Translations under genes and position numbers: made by a program
In this document: piece by piece, positions 24,617-32,809 of the stretch
How positions within the stretch are numbered: position 1 is the first letter of the stretch
How the letters are laid out: the number at the start of each line of letters is the position of its first letter
The notes under the pieces: generated by a model
What the model was told of the DNA's origin: nothing
The model's database searches: none
What the model saw: only the letters and a program-made list of their open reading frames with translations
Assembly (NCBI GenBank): GCA_963811605.1
Contig: CAWESA010000010.1
Coordinates: forward strand, 1,116,001-1,180,000
Length of the DNA stretch: 64,000 bases
Direction: 5' to 3'
Source of the DNA: CAVQLX01 sp963811605
GTDB taxonomy: Bacteria > Desulfobacterota > Binatia > DP-6

Positions 24617-25183
24617 ATGCACGCCCGAGCGATGGGAGTCGCGGATGAGGAGCTCATGCTACGCGTCGGCCGAGGCGACGGGGAGGCCTGTCGCCTGCTG
24701 GTCGAACGGCACCTGGCTCGAGTCGTCGGCTTCGCGGCGCGCGTCCTCGGAAACGCCAGCGAGGCCGAGGACGTGGCCCAGGACACCTTCGCGCGCGTCT
24801 GGACTCATGCGGCCTCATGGCGCCCGACGGCCCGGTTCACCACCTGGCTCAACCGCGTCGCCCTCAACCTGTGCCGCGATCGGCTCCAGCGGCGGCGCGA
24901 AGCCCCGCTCGACGAGGCGCAGGAGCCGGCCGACCCGCGCCCCTCGGCGCGCGATCGCCTGGAGGAGGCCGACGTGACGCGCGCGGTCGGCCGCGCGGTC
25001 GCAGCCCTTCCGGAGCGCCAGCGGGTCGCGCTGGCGCTCTGCCACTACCAGGGGCTGCGCAACGACGAGGCGGCAGAGGTCATGGAGATCACGGTCGAGG
25101 CGCTCGAGTCGTTGCTCGCGCGTGCGCGCCGGACCCTGCGCGACCGCCTGCGCCCCGTGGCGGCGGAGCTCCTGGGAGCCTGA
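24617..25183 (+). CDS. ECF-type RNA polymerase sigma factor
   Basis: A 188-residue group IV sigma factor. Region 2 contains DEELMLRVGRGDGEACRLL and SEAEDVAQDTFARVW. Region 4 contains LPERQRVALALCHYQGLRN and VEALESLLARARRTLR. The ATG at 24617 has GGAG directly adjacent; a second ATG at 24632 also gives a typical family N-terminus. A membrane anti-sigma gene starts 2 nt after its stop and a Spy/CpxP-like gene overlaps that one, so this is a three-gene signalling operon. Confidence 0.9.
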   Translation: MHARAMGVADEELMLRVGRGDGEACRLLVERHLARVVGFAARVLGNASEAEDVAQDTFARVWTHAASWRPTARFTTWLNRVALNLCRDRLQRRREAPLDEAQEPADPRPSARDRLEEADVTRAVGRAVAALPERQRVALALCHYQGLRNDEAAEVMEITVEALESLLARARRTLRDRLRPVAAELLGA

Positions 25184-25185
25184 TC

Positions 25186-25737
25186 ATGGCGGACGAGATG
25201 ACGCTCCACCGCCTGGACGAGCTGCTCGAGTGCTACGGGGCGCGCCCCGAGCGCTGGCCGGACGCCGAACGCGCCGCGGCGCTCGCGCTGCTGCTCGCGT
25301 CACGCGACGCGCGCAGCCGGCGCGACGCGGCCGCCGCGCTCGACGCCGTGCTCGAGCGCGCGCCGGCGATCGAGCCCTCCGCCGGGCTCGCGGCGCGCAT
25401 CCTCGCCGGCGCACCGCGTACCGCCCGGATGGAGGCGCCGCGGCACTGGCGAGTGCCGGTCGCGGCGGCGCTCGGCCTGGCCGCGGCCGCCAGCCTAGCC
25501 GTCTGGCTCGTCCGGCGGGTCGAGGTCCCGCGCGCGCTCGATCCCGCCGCCGTGGCGCAGCTCGACGACTACGAGACGCCCACCGACGCGCTCCTCGCAT
25601 CGACCGACCTCGACAACGACGACGCGCTCCCGGTATTCGGATGCGACGATCCCGACGTGGACTGCGACGACGCGGACGCCCAGCCGGGACGTCCGTCGGC
25701 AGCGCAGCCGCGCGGCCTGGAGGAGATCCTCGCGTGA
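25186..25737 (+). CDS. Single-pass membrane anti-sigma factor with acidic periplasmic tail
   Basis: A 183-residue protein. The cytosolic part begins LHRLDELLECYGARPERWPDAE, a motif seen in anti-sigma factors paired with ECF sigmas. One transmembrane segment (VAAALGLAAAASLAVWLV) lies near residues 88-105. The periplasmic tail contains a striking acidic stretch, STDLDNDDALPVFGCDDPD followed by VDCDDADAQ, with two cysteines among many aspartates; it could bind Ca2+ or another metal, which is inference. The HxxxCxxC zinc motif of ZAS anti-sigmas is absent. The stop overlaps the start of the next gene as GTGA. Confidence 0.78.
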   Translation: MADEMTLHRLDELLECYGARPERWPDAERAAALALLLASRDARSRRDAAAALDAVLERAPAIEPSAGLAARILAGAPRTARMEAPRHWRVPVAAALGLAAAASLAVWLVRRVEVPRALDPAAVAQLDDYETPTDALLASTDLDNDDALPVFGCDDPDVDCDDADAQPGRPSAAQPRGLEEILA

Positions 25738-26216
25738 CACGACCAACGATCCGCCTGGCGGCGATCGCCATCGCCCTGTCCTGTGCCCCCGCCGGGGCGG
25801 GGCCGATGGGGACGCGGCGAGGACCGGCCTTCCTGCGGCAGCTCTTTCCGCCGTCACTCATCATGCGGCAGCAAGCCGACCTCGGCATCACGCCGGCGCA
25901 GCGCGAGGCGATCACCAAGGAGCTGACCGACGCGCAGAAGGCGATGCTCGACGTGCGCTGGGAGCTCGAGGACAAGACCGCGGCGCTCGCCAAGCTGCTC
26001 GCCGCCGACAAGGTCGACGAGTCAGCCGCGCTGGCGCAGGCGGACGAGGTGGTGAAGCTGGAGGACCGCCTGAAGCGCATCCGGCTCGGCATGCTGATCC
26101 GCGTCAAGAACCTGCTCACACCGGCCCAGCAGGACGCCTTGCGCAAGGTGCAGGCTGACGACCCGGGCGAGCGGCGGGGGCCGCGACGCGGCGAGGGTGC
26201 AGCGGACACGGAGTGA
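25734..26216 (+). CDS. Spy/CpxP-like periplasmic stress protein
   Basis: A 160-residue exported protein with a signal peptide of about 23 residues and a helical body. Two LTxxQ-type motifs characteristic of Spy/CpxP proteins are present, LGITPAQREAI and LLTPAQQDAL, separated by a charged helix pair. Relatives are periplasmic chaperones or sensors (CpxP, Spy, CnrX). There is no His or Cys in the mature part, so CnrX-like metal coordination by His is unlikely. GGAGGAG stands before the GTG, which overlaps the anti-sigma stop. Sigma, anti-sigma and a CpxP-like protein recall the CnrYXH arrangement. Confidence 0.78.
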   Translation: MTRPTIRLAAIAIALSCAPAGAGPMGTRRGPAFLRQLFPPSLIMRQQADLGITPAQREAITKELTDAQKAMLDVRWELEDKTAALAKLLAADKVDESAALAQADEVVKLEDRLKRIRLGMLIRVKNLLTPAQQDALRKVQADDPGERRGPRRGEGAADTE

Positions 26217-26285
26217 TGCGCGCGGCGTCGACACCGCGGAGACGGCCGCCCCGGGCCCCAGGCCGGGCGCGCTCGGCGCGCATCC

Positions 26286-27299
26286 TCAGCGCCGCTCGCG
26301 ACGCGTCCGTGGATCGAGCACGTCGCGCACGCCGTCTCCCAGCAGGTTGACGGCGAGGATCAGGCCGAAGAGGGCGATCGAGGCGGCGCCGAGGTTCCAC
26401 CACACGATGGGGTCGCGCGCCAGCTCGTCGCGCGCCTGATCGATCATCTGCCCCCAGCTGCCGTCGAGACCCAGGCCGAGCCACGACAGGACGGCCTCGG
26501 ACAGCACCAGCCCGGAGAAGGTGAGCACGAACGTGATGACGACCAGGTGGCTCAGGTTCGGCAGCACGTGGCGCCAGATGATCGCCGGCGTGCTGGCGCC
26601 GAGCGCGCGGCTCGCCTGCACGTAGTCGAGCTCGCGGAGCTTCAGCGTCTCGCCGCGCGTCACCCGGCAAAATCCGACCCAGCCGGTGACCCCGAGCGCG
26701 ACGCACACCTGCACCGGCCCGCGCCCCAGCGCCATGATGAGCGCGATCAGCAGGAGCAATCCGGGCATCGAGGCCAGCGTGGAGACGAGGAAGAACACGG
26801 CGTCGTCCACCCGACCACCCAGGTAGCCGGCGCTGACCCCGAACAGCAGCGCGATCGGGATCACGATCAACGTGGTCAGGCCGCCGACCAGCAGCGCCAC
26901 GCGCGCGCCCTTCAGCACCTGCTGGAGGACGTCGCGTCCCAGGATGTCCGTGCCCAGCAGGTGACGCCCCGGGTATCGCAGCGCCGCGCCCCCGTAGAGC
27001 TCGCTCCGTGCGAGCGGCGCCGAGTAGCTCCGCTCCTGGAAATCCGCCGGGAAGAGCCGGTCGATCATGGTGCGCGGCCGCTGCACGCCCACGCCCTCGT
27101 TGCCGCCGACCCAGGCGAACGAATCGAGGAGCGCGATGAGCACGTAGAGGCCGACGGCGACCAGCGACACCGAGCGCCGTCGCCACAGCTCGCGCCCCGC
27201 CTCGCGCCACAGCGGGCTGCGCGACGCCGCGAAGAGGGCGACGAGCGCGGCGAGGACGAGCCCGCCGGTGACCAGGTTCGAGACCGCGTACGGCTCCAC
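26286..27299 (-). CDS. Peptide/nickel-type ABC transporter permease (OppC/DppC-like)
   Basis: A 337-residue permease with an N-terminal membrane segment, a long periplasmic loop and a C-terminal transport domain. The loop contains GRHLLGTDILGRDV, the OppC-family 'GTDxxGRD' signature. The ATPase-contacting EAA loop is DYVQASRALGASTPAIIWRH. It starts with GTG 27299, 3 nt after the OppB-like stop. Together with the OppB-like protein and the solute-binding protein at 29018-31033 it forms a dipeptide/oligopeptide-type importer. No ATPase gene is in the window, so those subunits must be encoded elsewhere. Confidence 0.88.
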   Translation of the reverse strand: MEPYAVSNLVTGGLVLAALVALFAASRSPLWREAGRELWRRRSVSLVAVGLYVLIALLDSFAWVGGNEGVGVQRPRTMIDRLFPADFQERSYSAPLARSELYGGAALRYPGRHLLGTDILGRDVLQQVLKGARVALLVGGLTTLIVIPIALLFGVSAGYLGGRVDDAVFFLVSTLASMPGLLLLIALIMALGRGPVQVCVALGVTGWVGFCRVTRGETLKLRELDYVQASRALGASTPAIIWRHVLPNLSHLVVITFVLTFSGLVLSEAVLSWLGLGLDGSWGQMIDQARDELARDPIVWWNLGAASIALFGLILAVNLLGDGVRDVLDPRTRRERR

Positions 27300-27302
27300 G
27301 CG

Positions 27303-28271
27303 CTACTCCAGCCGCACCCGCGGGTCGACCAGCGCGTAGCTCAGGTCCGTCAGGATCTGCCCCAGGATGAAGAGCAGCGAGCCGATGAAGACCATCGTGC
27401 GCAGGGTGGCGAAGTCGTTCGCGTTGATGGCGTCCACGGTGAGCGCGCCGAGCCCGGGGATGCCGAAGAACGACTCGAGGAGCAGCGAGCCGGTGAAGAG
27501 GAACGGGATGGCGACCACGACCTGCGTGAGGATGGGGATGAGCGCGTTGCGCAGCACGTGCCGCAGCATCACCCGGCCTTCCCCGGCGCCCTTGGCGCGC
27601 GCCGTGCGCACGTGATCGCGACCCACCTCCTCGACGAACACGGTGCGGTAGAAGCGGACGCCCTCGCCCAGTCCCGCCATGACGCCGATCGCGACCGGCA
27701 GCGCGAGGAAGCGCACGATCACCGACGGCCGCGGATCGAAGCCGGAGATGGGAAACCACCGCAGCACCTTGCCGAGGACGTACTGCCCGCCGACGATGTA
27801 GAGCAGCACCGAGATGCTCATGCCGAGCACGCACAGCGTGACGCCGAGCCGGTCGACGTAGGTCTCGCGCAGGAAGGCGACCAGCAGCGCGATGCCGATC
27901 GCCAGCGGGAGCTCGAGCAGGAAGAGCGGGAGCGTGAGCGACAGGCTCGGCCACAGCCCCTCGCGCAGCCGGCGGACGATCGGCACGTCGTCGGCGTCGC
28001 TGCGCCCGAAGTCGAAGGTGAGCATGCGGCGAAAGTGGTCCGCGATCATCGTGTCGGCGGGTGCGTCCGGGTTCCAGAAGCGCGGCTTGGCGTAGCCGTG
28101 GTTCACCTTCCACTGCGCGATCGCCTCCGGCGGCGCCTTCTCCCCCAGGGCGCGGCGCGCGATGTCGTCGGGATTGGTGACCAGGAAGAACAGGACGAAG
28201 AGCAGCAGCAGCACGCCGAGCACCGTCACGACCCCGTAGGCGGTGCGGCGCATGAGGTAGCCGAGCAGCAT
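27303..28271 (-). CDS. Peptide/nickel-type ABC transporter permease (OppB/DppB-like)
   Basis: A 322-residue permease with six predicted membrane helices. It opens with LGYLMRRTAYGVVTVLGVLL, typical of OppB. The EAA loop is RTARAKGAGEGRVMLRHVLRNALIP, and the closing IPGLGALTVDAINANDFATL is strongly conserved in the family. The ATG at 28271 fits the family N-terminus; upstream in-frame GTG codons would add a basic extension. It is separated from the solute-binding protein gene by an opposite-strand PhnB-like gene and 267 bp of non-coding DNA, so it probably has its own promoter. Confidence 0.88.
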   Translation of the reverse strand: MLLGYLMRRTAYGVVTVLGVLLLLFVLFFLVTNPDDIARRALGEKAPPEAIAQWKVNHGYAKPRFWNPDAPADTMIADHFRRMLTFDFGRSDADDVPIVRRLREGLWPSLSLTLPLFLLELPLAIGIALLVAFLRETYVDRLGVTLCVLGMSISVLLYIVGGQYVLGKVLRWFPISGFDPRPSVIVRFLALPVAIGVMAGLGEGVRFYRTVFVEEVGRDHVRTARAKGAGEGRVMLRHVLRNALIPILTQVVVAIPFLFTGSLLLESFFGIPGLGALTVDAINANDFATLRTMVFIGSLLFILGQILTDLSYALVDPRVRLE

Positions 28272-28538
28272 CGACGGGCGAGTCTCCGCCCTGCGACGCC
28301 GGACTGCAACGACGCCGTGCACACCGGCCCTGGTACGGCTGCCTCATTCCCGACACGATGCGGTTCACGAACCGATCCACCTTCCAGCAGGTGCTCCGCT
28401 TCGCCCGCCCCTGACGGCCCAAGCTGGAGGTCTCGCGATCGAACCGCCGCCTGTCGAATTCGCACCGCGCCGTTCGACCATCCGCAGTCGGACCGCTACG
28501 GGCGACCCGCCCCCTCCGACGGGAAAGGATTTCTGACG
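28272..28538. other. Intergenic region between divergent oppB-like and PhnB-like genes
   Basis: The longest non-coding stretch in the window. No convincing reading frame is present. It must hold the promoters for both flanking genes. The only structure I see is a short inverted repeat at 28361-28374 (CGGTTC, 2 nt, GAACCG), a possible operator. Shine-Dalgarno-like AAAGGA precedes the PhnB-like ATG. Confidence 0.4.
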
Positions 28539-28961
28539 ATGCCGCAGATCAACGCCTACCTTGCCTTCGACGGGGATTGCGCCGACGCGATGCGCTTCTA
28601 CGAGCGCACCCTCGGCGGTACGCTCGAAGCCCTGATCGCCGGCAAGGACACCCCGATCGCCGCCGAGCTCCCGCCGGGAGCCGGCGATCGCATCGTGCAC
28701 GCCCGTCTGGTCATCGACGGCCAGGTCCTGATGGCGGGCGACGCCATGGGCGACAAGCCGTTCGAGGGCGCGAAGGGGTTCTCGATGGCGCTCACCTACC
28801 CGACCGTCGCGGACGCCGCGCGCGTCTTCGAGGCGCTGGCCGACGGGGGCCAGGTGCTCATGCCGCTCGCCGCCACCTTCTGGGCGGAGACCTTCGGCAT
28901 GGTCGTCGATCGCTTCGGCACACCGTGGCTCGTGAACGGCGGCCCGCGGGACGTCGCCTGA
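28539..28961 (+). CDS. PhnB-like VOC (glyoxalase-fold) protein
   Basis: A 140-residue protein of the vicinal-oxygen-chelate superfamily, PhnB/YjdN type. Typical features are the opening INAYLAFDGDCADAMRFYER, a central HARLVIDGQVLMAGDA, and a closing FWAETFGMVVDRFGTPWLVN. Members are small, often stand-alone; most have no proven function. The ATG at 28539 follows AAAGGA by 9 nt. The gene lies on the opposite strand between the solute-binding protein and permease genes of an ABC importer, which looks like an insertion into that locus. Confidence 0.9.
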   Translation: MPQINAYLAFDGDCADAMRFYERTLGGTLEALIAGKDTPIAAELPPGAGDRIVHARLVIDGQVLMAGDAMGDKPFEGAKGFSMALTYPTVADAARVFEALADGGQVLMPLAATFWAETFGMVVDRFGTPWLVNGGPRDVA

Positions 28962-29017
28962 GGGCGCGCGCGCGGCGTGCGCGGAGTCGATCGCCGCTCG
29001 AGGTCTGATCGGCGCCC

Positions 29018-31033
29018 TCAGCGCAGGCGCCGCACCACCGTCCGCACGGCCGGCGCCAGGACCACCACGGCGAGTCCCGCCAGGGCCCACGCCGGCCAGG
29101 TGACCGGCTGGTTCCAGGCGAGACGCTTGGCGGTGCGCTGCGCGACGTCGATGTCGCGGTACTTGAGGGTCGAGAACGACATGCCGAGCGGCTTGGCGTT
29201 GGAGACCCAGCCGTGCACGAGCGCGTACGACTCGGGATAGAAGAGCTCGATCCAGGGTCGCTCGTGCTCGATGATGGCCCGCAGCTCGCGGATCAGGGCC
29301 AGGCGCTCCGGCCCGTCCGGTGCGTCGCGCATGGCGAGGAAGCGCCGGTCGAACTCGGGATCCGAGAAGTTCGCCGTGTTGGGACCGCCGGCGCTGCGCG
29401 CGCTCTCCGACCACAGGAGGAAGAGGAAGTTCTCCGGATCCGGGTAGTCGGCGACCCAGCCCCACATGAAGAGCTGGTAGGCGCCGCGCCGCACCTTGTC
29501 CTGGAACTGGTTGTAGCTGGTGGCCGCGATCTCCACGTCGATCCCGATCCGGCTCCACGCGTCGACGAAGAACTGGTAGCGCAGGCGACCCCGGGCGCTG
29601 GTGTCGGCGGTGTCGAAGGTGAGGTGGAGCGGCTTGCCGGTCTTCGGATCGATGCCGTCGGGATAGCCCGCCTCGCGCAGCAGCGCGCGCGCGCGCTCGA
29701 GGTCGACGCGGCGGTAAGGGTTCGCATAGTCCTCCTCCCAGCCGTAGATGCCGGGCGGGAGGACCTGCTGGGCGGCGATGCCCCGGCCGTTCATGAAGAT
29801 GTCCATGAACTCCTGGCTGTCGATCACGAGGCTCATCGCCTGGCGCAGCTTCCTGCCGCGCTCGCCCGCAGGCGCACCGACGACCGGATCGGTCATGTTG
29901 AAGCCGATGTAGGAGATCGACGGCTGCACCGCCTTCAGCAGCTTCATGTCGAGCTGCTGCATCTCCGGTGACAGGCGACCCTCCTGGACGATGCGATCGA
30001 AGCTCTCCTCGATGATGCCGGACAGGTCGTAGTAGCCCTGGAGGAACTTGGTGAAGGCCGGGATGTCCTCCTTGTCGAGACGGAACTCGACGCGATCGAG
30101 CATCGGGAGCGCATGTCCGACGTAGCGCGGGTCGAGCAGTCCGTTGGCCGCGTCGTCCGGCTCGCCCTCCGACGGGTAGACCGTCCCGGGCGCCTTGCGC
30201 TCGGGGTGCGTGATGCCGTGCCAGTTCGGATTTCGCGCCAGCACCATGCGCAGGCGCTTGTCGTACACGTCGAGGCGAAAGGGCCCGGTACCGACGGGAT
30301 GCTCGGCGAATGCGTCGCGGCCCTCCTTGCCGTCGTAGTATGCCACCGCCTCCCACGGAATCGGGGTGGTGAACTCCATCGCCAGCCAGTAGCGCAGCTG
30401 CGGATACGGCTCGCTCAGCACGATCTCGAGCTCGGTCGGACCGAGCACGCGCACGCCCTCGATGCCGCCGGCCTCCGCGTACTGCCGGTCGATGCGGAGG
30501 GCGCCGAACGCCGCATCGGCCTTGCGCCGCTCCGTCAGGCGCTCGGTGAACTCCGTGAACCCGACGACGCGCGCGAAGGTCGGCGCCACCGGGCTGTTCA
30601 CCTTCGGATCGGCGACGCGCATGAGCTGGAACGCCACGTCGGCGGCCAGCACCTGACGCGTGGTGGCCCCCGGCGTCCCGAGCCCGAAGGCCGGATCGTC
30701 CTGGTAGAGCAGTCCGTCCTGCAAGCGCAGGTGATAGATCACCCGGCCGTCGGGTCCCGGCACCGGCTCCGGCATCTCCGCGAGCAGTCCGGGAATCAGC
30801 CGGTAGGGACGCGCCAGGAAATGATACTGCAGCAACGTGTCGTAGACCGCGCCGGTGATGACGTGGTCGGTGGTCGAGTAGGCCACCGCCGGATCGAGGG
30901 TCTTCGGTGGCTCCTGGTAGTTCGTGTACAGCACCTTCTCCCGGTCGTCGGCGTCGGGATAGGGGTTGTTGGTGCATCCCGCCCCGAGCAGCGACAGCAG
31001 GAGGAGGACGGCCGCCACGCGCGCGTCGCGCAT
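29018..31033 (-). CDS. ABC transporter solute-binding lipoprotein (OppA/DppA family)
   Basis: A 671-residue periplasmic binding protein of the peptide/nickel class. The N-terminus is a lipoprotein signal ending LLGAGC. The family signature is visible as TLDPAVAYSTTDHVITGAVY, followed by HPVGTGPFRL and late WGWVADYPDPENF. Unlike most relatives it ends with an additional hydrophobic segment and basic tail (ALAGLAVVVLAPAVRTVVRR, about residues 645-665), so it may be anchored at both ends. It probably serves the OppB/OppC-like permeases downstream, although a PhnB-like gene on the other strand lies between. The ligand is unknown. Confidence 0.88.
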   Translation of the reverse strand: MRDARVAAVLLLLSLLGAGCTNNPYPDADDREKVLYTNYQEPPKTLDPAVAYSTTDHVITGAVYDTLLQYHFLARPYRLIPGLLAEMPEPVPGPDGRVIYHLRLQDGLLYQDDPAFGLGTPGATTRQVLAADVAFQLMRVADPKVNSPVAPTFARVVGFTEFTERLTERRKADAAFGALRIDRQYAEAGGIEGVRVLGPTELEIVLSEPYPQLRYWLAMEFTTPIPWEAVAYYDGKEGRDAFAEHPVGTGPFRLDVYDKRLRMVLARNPNWHGITHPERKAPGTVYPSEGEPDDAANGLLDPRYVGHALPMLDRVEFRLDKEDIPAFTKFLQGYYDLSGIIEESFDRIVQEGRLSPEMQQLDMKLLKAVQPSISYIGFNMTDPVVGAPAGERGRKLRQAMSLVIDSQEFMDIFMNGRGIAAQQVLPPGIYGWEEDYANPYRRVDLERARALLREAGYPDGIDPKTGKPLHLTFDTADTSARGRLRYQFFVDAWSRIGIDVEIAATSYNQFQDKVRRGAYQLFMWGWVADYPDPENFLFLLWSESARSAGGPNTANFSDPEFDRRFLAMRDAPDGPERLALIRELRAIIEHERPWIELFYPESYALVHGWVSNAKPLGMSFSTLKYRDIDVAQRTAKRLAWNQPVTWPAWALAGLAVVVLAPAVRTVVRRLR

Positions 31034-31044
31034 CTCATGCCGTC

Positions 31045-31485
31045 ATGGCATGCTGCCGCGACGTGATCCAGCCGCTCGACGACCACGCGCCCCGTCATCC
31101 CGTCTCCGTCAAGGGCGTGCTGTGCCACGGTGAGCGTGTCGTCCTGGTCGGGAACTCGCGTGGCGAGTGGGAGCTTCCCGGCGGCAAGCTCGAGCCCGGG
31201 GAGACGCCGGAGGCCTGCGTCGCGCGCGAGATCGCGGAGGAGCTCGACCTCGTGGTGACGGTCGGGCCGCTGCTCGACGCGTGGATGTACGACATCACGA
31301 GCGAGGTCCACGTGCTCGTCCTGGTCTACGGCTGCCGGGCCGCGACCCTGCCCGAGCAGGTGGTGAGTCCCGAGGGGCGGCCCGTCGGCCTCTTCGAGGC
31401 CGGCGGGCTCGACGACATCCCGCTTCCTCGCGGCTACCGCCGCGCCATCGACTCCTGGTTCGCGTCGCCGCTGCGATCGGCGTAG
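31045..31485 (+). CDS. Nudix hydrolase
   Basis: A 146-residue Nudix-fold protein. The Nudix box GX5EX7REUXEEXGU is present as GKLEPGETPEACVAREIAEELD, except that the final Gly is Asp. The metal-binding RExxEE core is intact. Nudix enzymes cleave nucleoside diphosphates linked to another group; the substrate cannot be assigned. ATG 31045 and GTG 31063 are both possible starts. It is divergent from the solute-binding protein gene, 11 nt away, and is followed after 15 nt by a phosphoesterase gene on the same strand. Confidence 0.88.
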   Translation: MACCRDVIQPLDDHAPRHPVSVKGVLCHGERVVLVGNSRGEWELPGGKLEPGETPEACVAREIAEELDLVVTVGPLLDAWMYDITSEVHVLVLVYGCRAATLPEQVVSPEGRPVGLFEAGGLDDIPLPRGYRRAIDSWFASPLRSA

Positions 31486-31500
31486 CATCCGGCCGCGCCG

Positions 31501-32778
31501 ATGGACGCCCTCGTCACCTGGATCGCCGTGGCGCTGCTGGCCGGCGTTCCCGGCTACGCGTGGATTGCGAGCGGACGCCGGGCCTACGCCACCTTCGGCC
31601 TGATCATCCTGTCGGTGTCGCTGCCGGGTGCGCTCGTGATGCACGATCGCCTCGCCGCCTGGGCGGCCCCGGAGCTCCGCCCGTGGATCGACGGGGCGTT
31701 CGTCTACGGCCTGCTGGCGGCCGGCGCACATCTCACCCACCTGGTGCGCGCGCGTCTTCGCGCCACCGTCTTTCGCGTCGCCGTGAGCATCCCCGGGATG
31801 GTCTTCATCGCGGTCGGCGCGCTGTCGGGCCTCTGGCTGCTGGCCCTGCTGCCGGTGCGCGGCCTCCTCTGGCTCGCCGGACTCCACCACGGGCTCGACG
31901 CACTCCGCTGGCTCGACCTCGTGCCGGTCACGATCGGGGCGCTGTCGGTGATCACCTCGCTGCGCACCGTCGAGGAGATCGTCCGCGTGCCGCTCGCCCG
32001 CAGCGGTCCGTCCGGGGTCGAGCGCCTTCCCGTCGAGCGCTTCCGGCGCCGCCGTCCCGAGCCGCTGGCGCGCCGGCCGCTACGCGTCGTCCAGATCGCC
32101 GATCCGCATCTCGGCCCGTGGCGCCCCGAGCGAAGCCTGCGCGCGGTGATCGCCGACCTGGTGGCGCACGAGCCCGACCTGGTGCTGCTCACCGGCGATT
32201 TCCTCACCATGGAGGGCGCCGGCAGCCCGGGCGCGCTCGCCCGCGCGCTCGAGCCGCTGCACGCCCTGCCCGATCGCTGCTTCGCGATCTTCGGCAATCA
32301 CGATCACGAGGCCGAGCAGGAGGTGCGGCACGCGCTCGCCGCCACCGGCGTCAGGCTGCTGGTGGACGACGAGGCCGTCGCCGACACCCCGGTCGGACCG
32401 GTGCAGATCGTCGGCGCCGACTGGGTGGGTCAGGGACGCCGCGAGCACATCCAGACTCTGCTGGCGCGCTTCCCGCGCCGCGCGGGACATCTCCGGCTCT
32501 TCCTGCTGCACGATCCGCTCGGGTTCCGGCACGTGCCGAAGGACGACGTCGACCTGACGCTGTCCGGCCACACGCACGGCGGGCAGCTGGGTCTGGTCAG
32601 CTTCGGGCTCGACTGGACGGTGCTCAGGCGCTCGCGCTGGCCCGACCACGGGCTGTTCGGCCACGGCGCGAACCGGCTCTACGTGCATCGCGGCACCGGC
32701 TTCTACGGCTTCCCGCTGCGCATCGGCGTGCCGGGCGAGACATCGCTGCTCGAGCTCGTGCTGGCCGACGCCGGTTGA
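31501..32778 (+). CDS. Membrane-anchored metallophosphoesterase
   Basis: A 425-residue protein. The N-terminal 150 residues form four or so hydrophobic segments, and the C-terminal half (from about 195) is a calcineurin-like phosphoesterase. All metal-ligand motifs are present: QIADPHLG, LTGDF, FGNHDH and SGHTHGGQ. It resembles YkuE/YaeI-type enzymes that act at the membrane surface, some on lipid phosphates; the substrate here is unknown. The ATG is at 31501. The next gene, a phosphatase-TPR lipoprotein, starts 31 nt downstream. Confidence 0.9.
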   Translation: MDALVTWIAVALLAGVPGYAWIASGRRAYATFGLIILSVSLPGALVMHDRLAAWAAPELRPWIDGAFVYGLLAAGAHLTHLVRARLRATVFRVAVSIPGMVFIAVGALSGLWLLALLPVRGLLWLAGLHHGLDALRWLDLVPVTIGALSVITSLRTVEEIVRVPLARSGPSGVERLPVERFRRRRPEPLARRPLRVVQIADPHLGPWRPERSLRAVIADLVAHEPDLVLLTGDFLTMEGAGSPGALARALEPLHALPDRCFAIFGNHDHEAEQEVRHALAATGVRLLVDDEAVADTPVGPVQIVGADWVGQGRREHIQTLLARFPRRAGHLRLFLLHDPLGFRHVPKDDVDLTLSGHTHGGQLGLVSFGLDWTVLRRSRWPDHGLFGHGANRLYVHRGTGFYGFPLRIGVPGETSLLELVLADAG

Positions 32779-32804
32779 CGGCAGGCCGCGCACCTCGATA
32801 GCGG
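32775..32804 (+). promoter_or_regulatory. Putative promoter of the phosphatase-TPR lipoprotein gene
   Basis: TTGACG (32775-32780), 18 nt and TAGCGG (32799-32804) lie over the end of the previous gene. The ATG follows the -10 after 5 nt with no Shine-Dalgarno sequence. Confidence 0.4.
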
Positions 32805-32809
32805 ACGGC

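Noticed and set aside
26221..26238. Near-palindrome centred on GTCGAC between converging genes
   Set aside because: Mismatched and without a T-run; not enough to call a bidirectional terminator.
28361..28374. CGGTTC-N2-GAACCG as part of a tRNA T-loop or a clear operator
   Set aside because: No cloverleaf can be drawn around it and a 6-bp repeat is common by chance in this composition.
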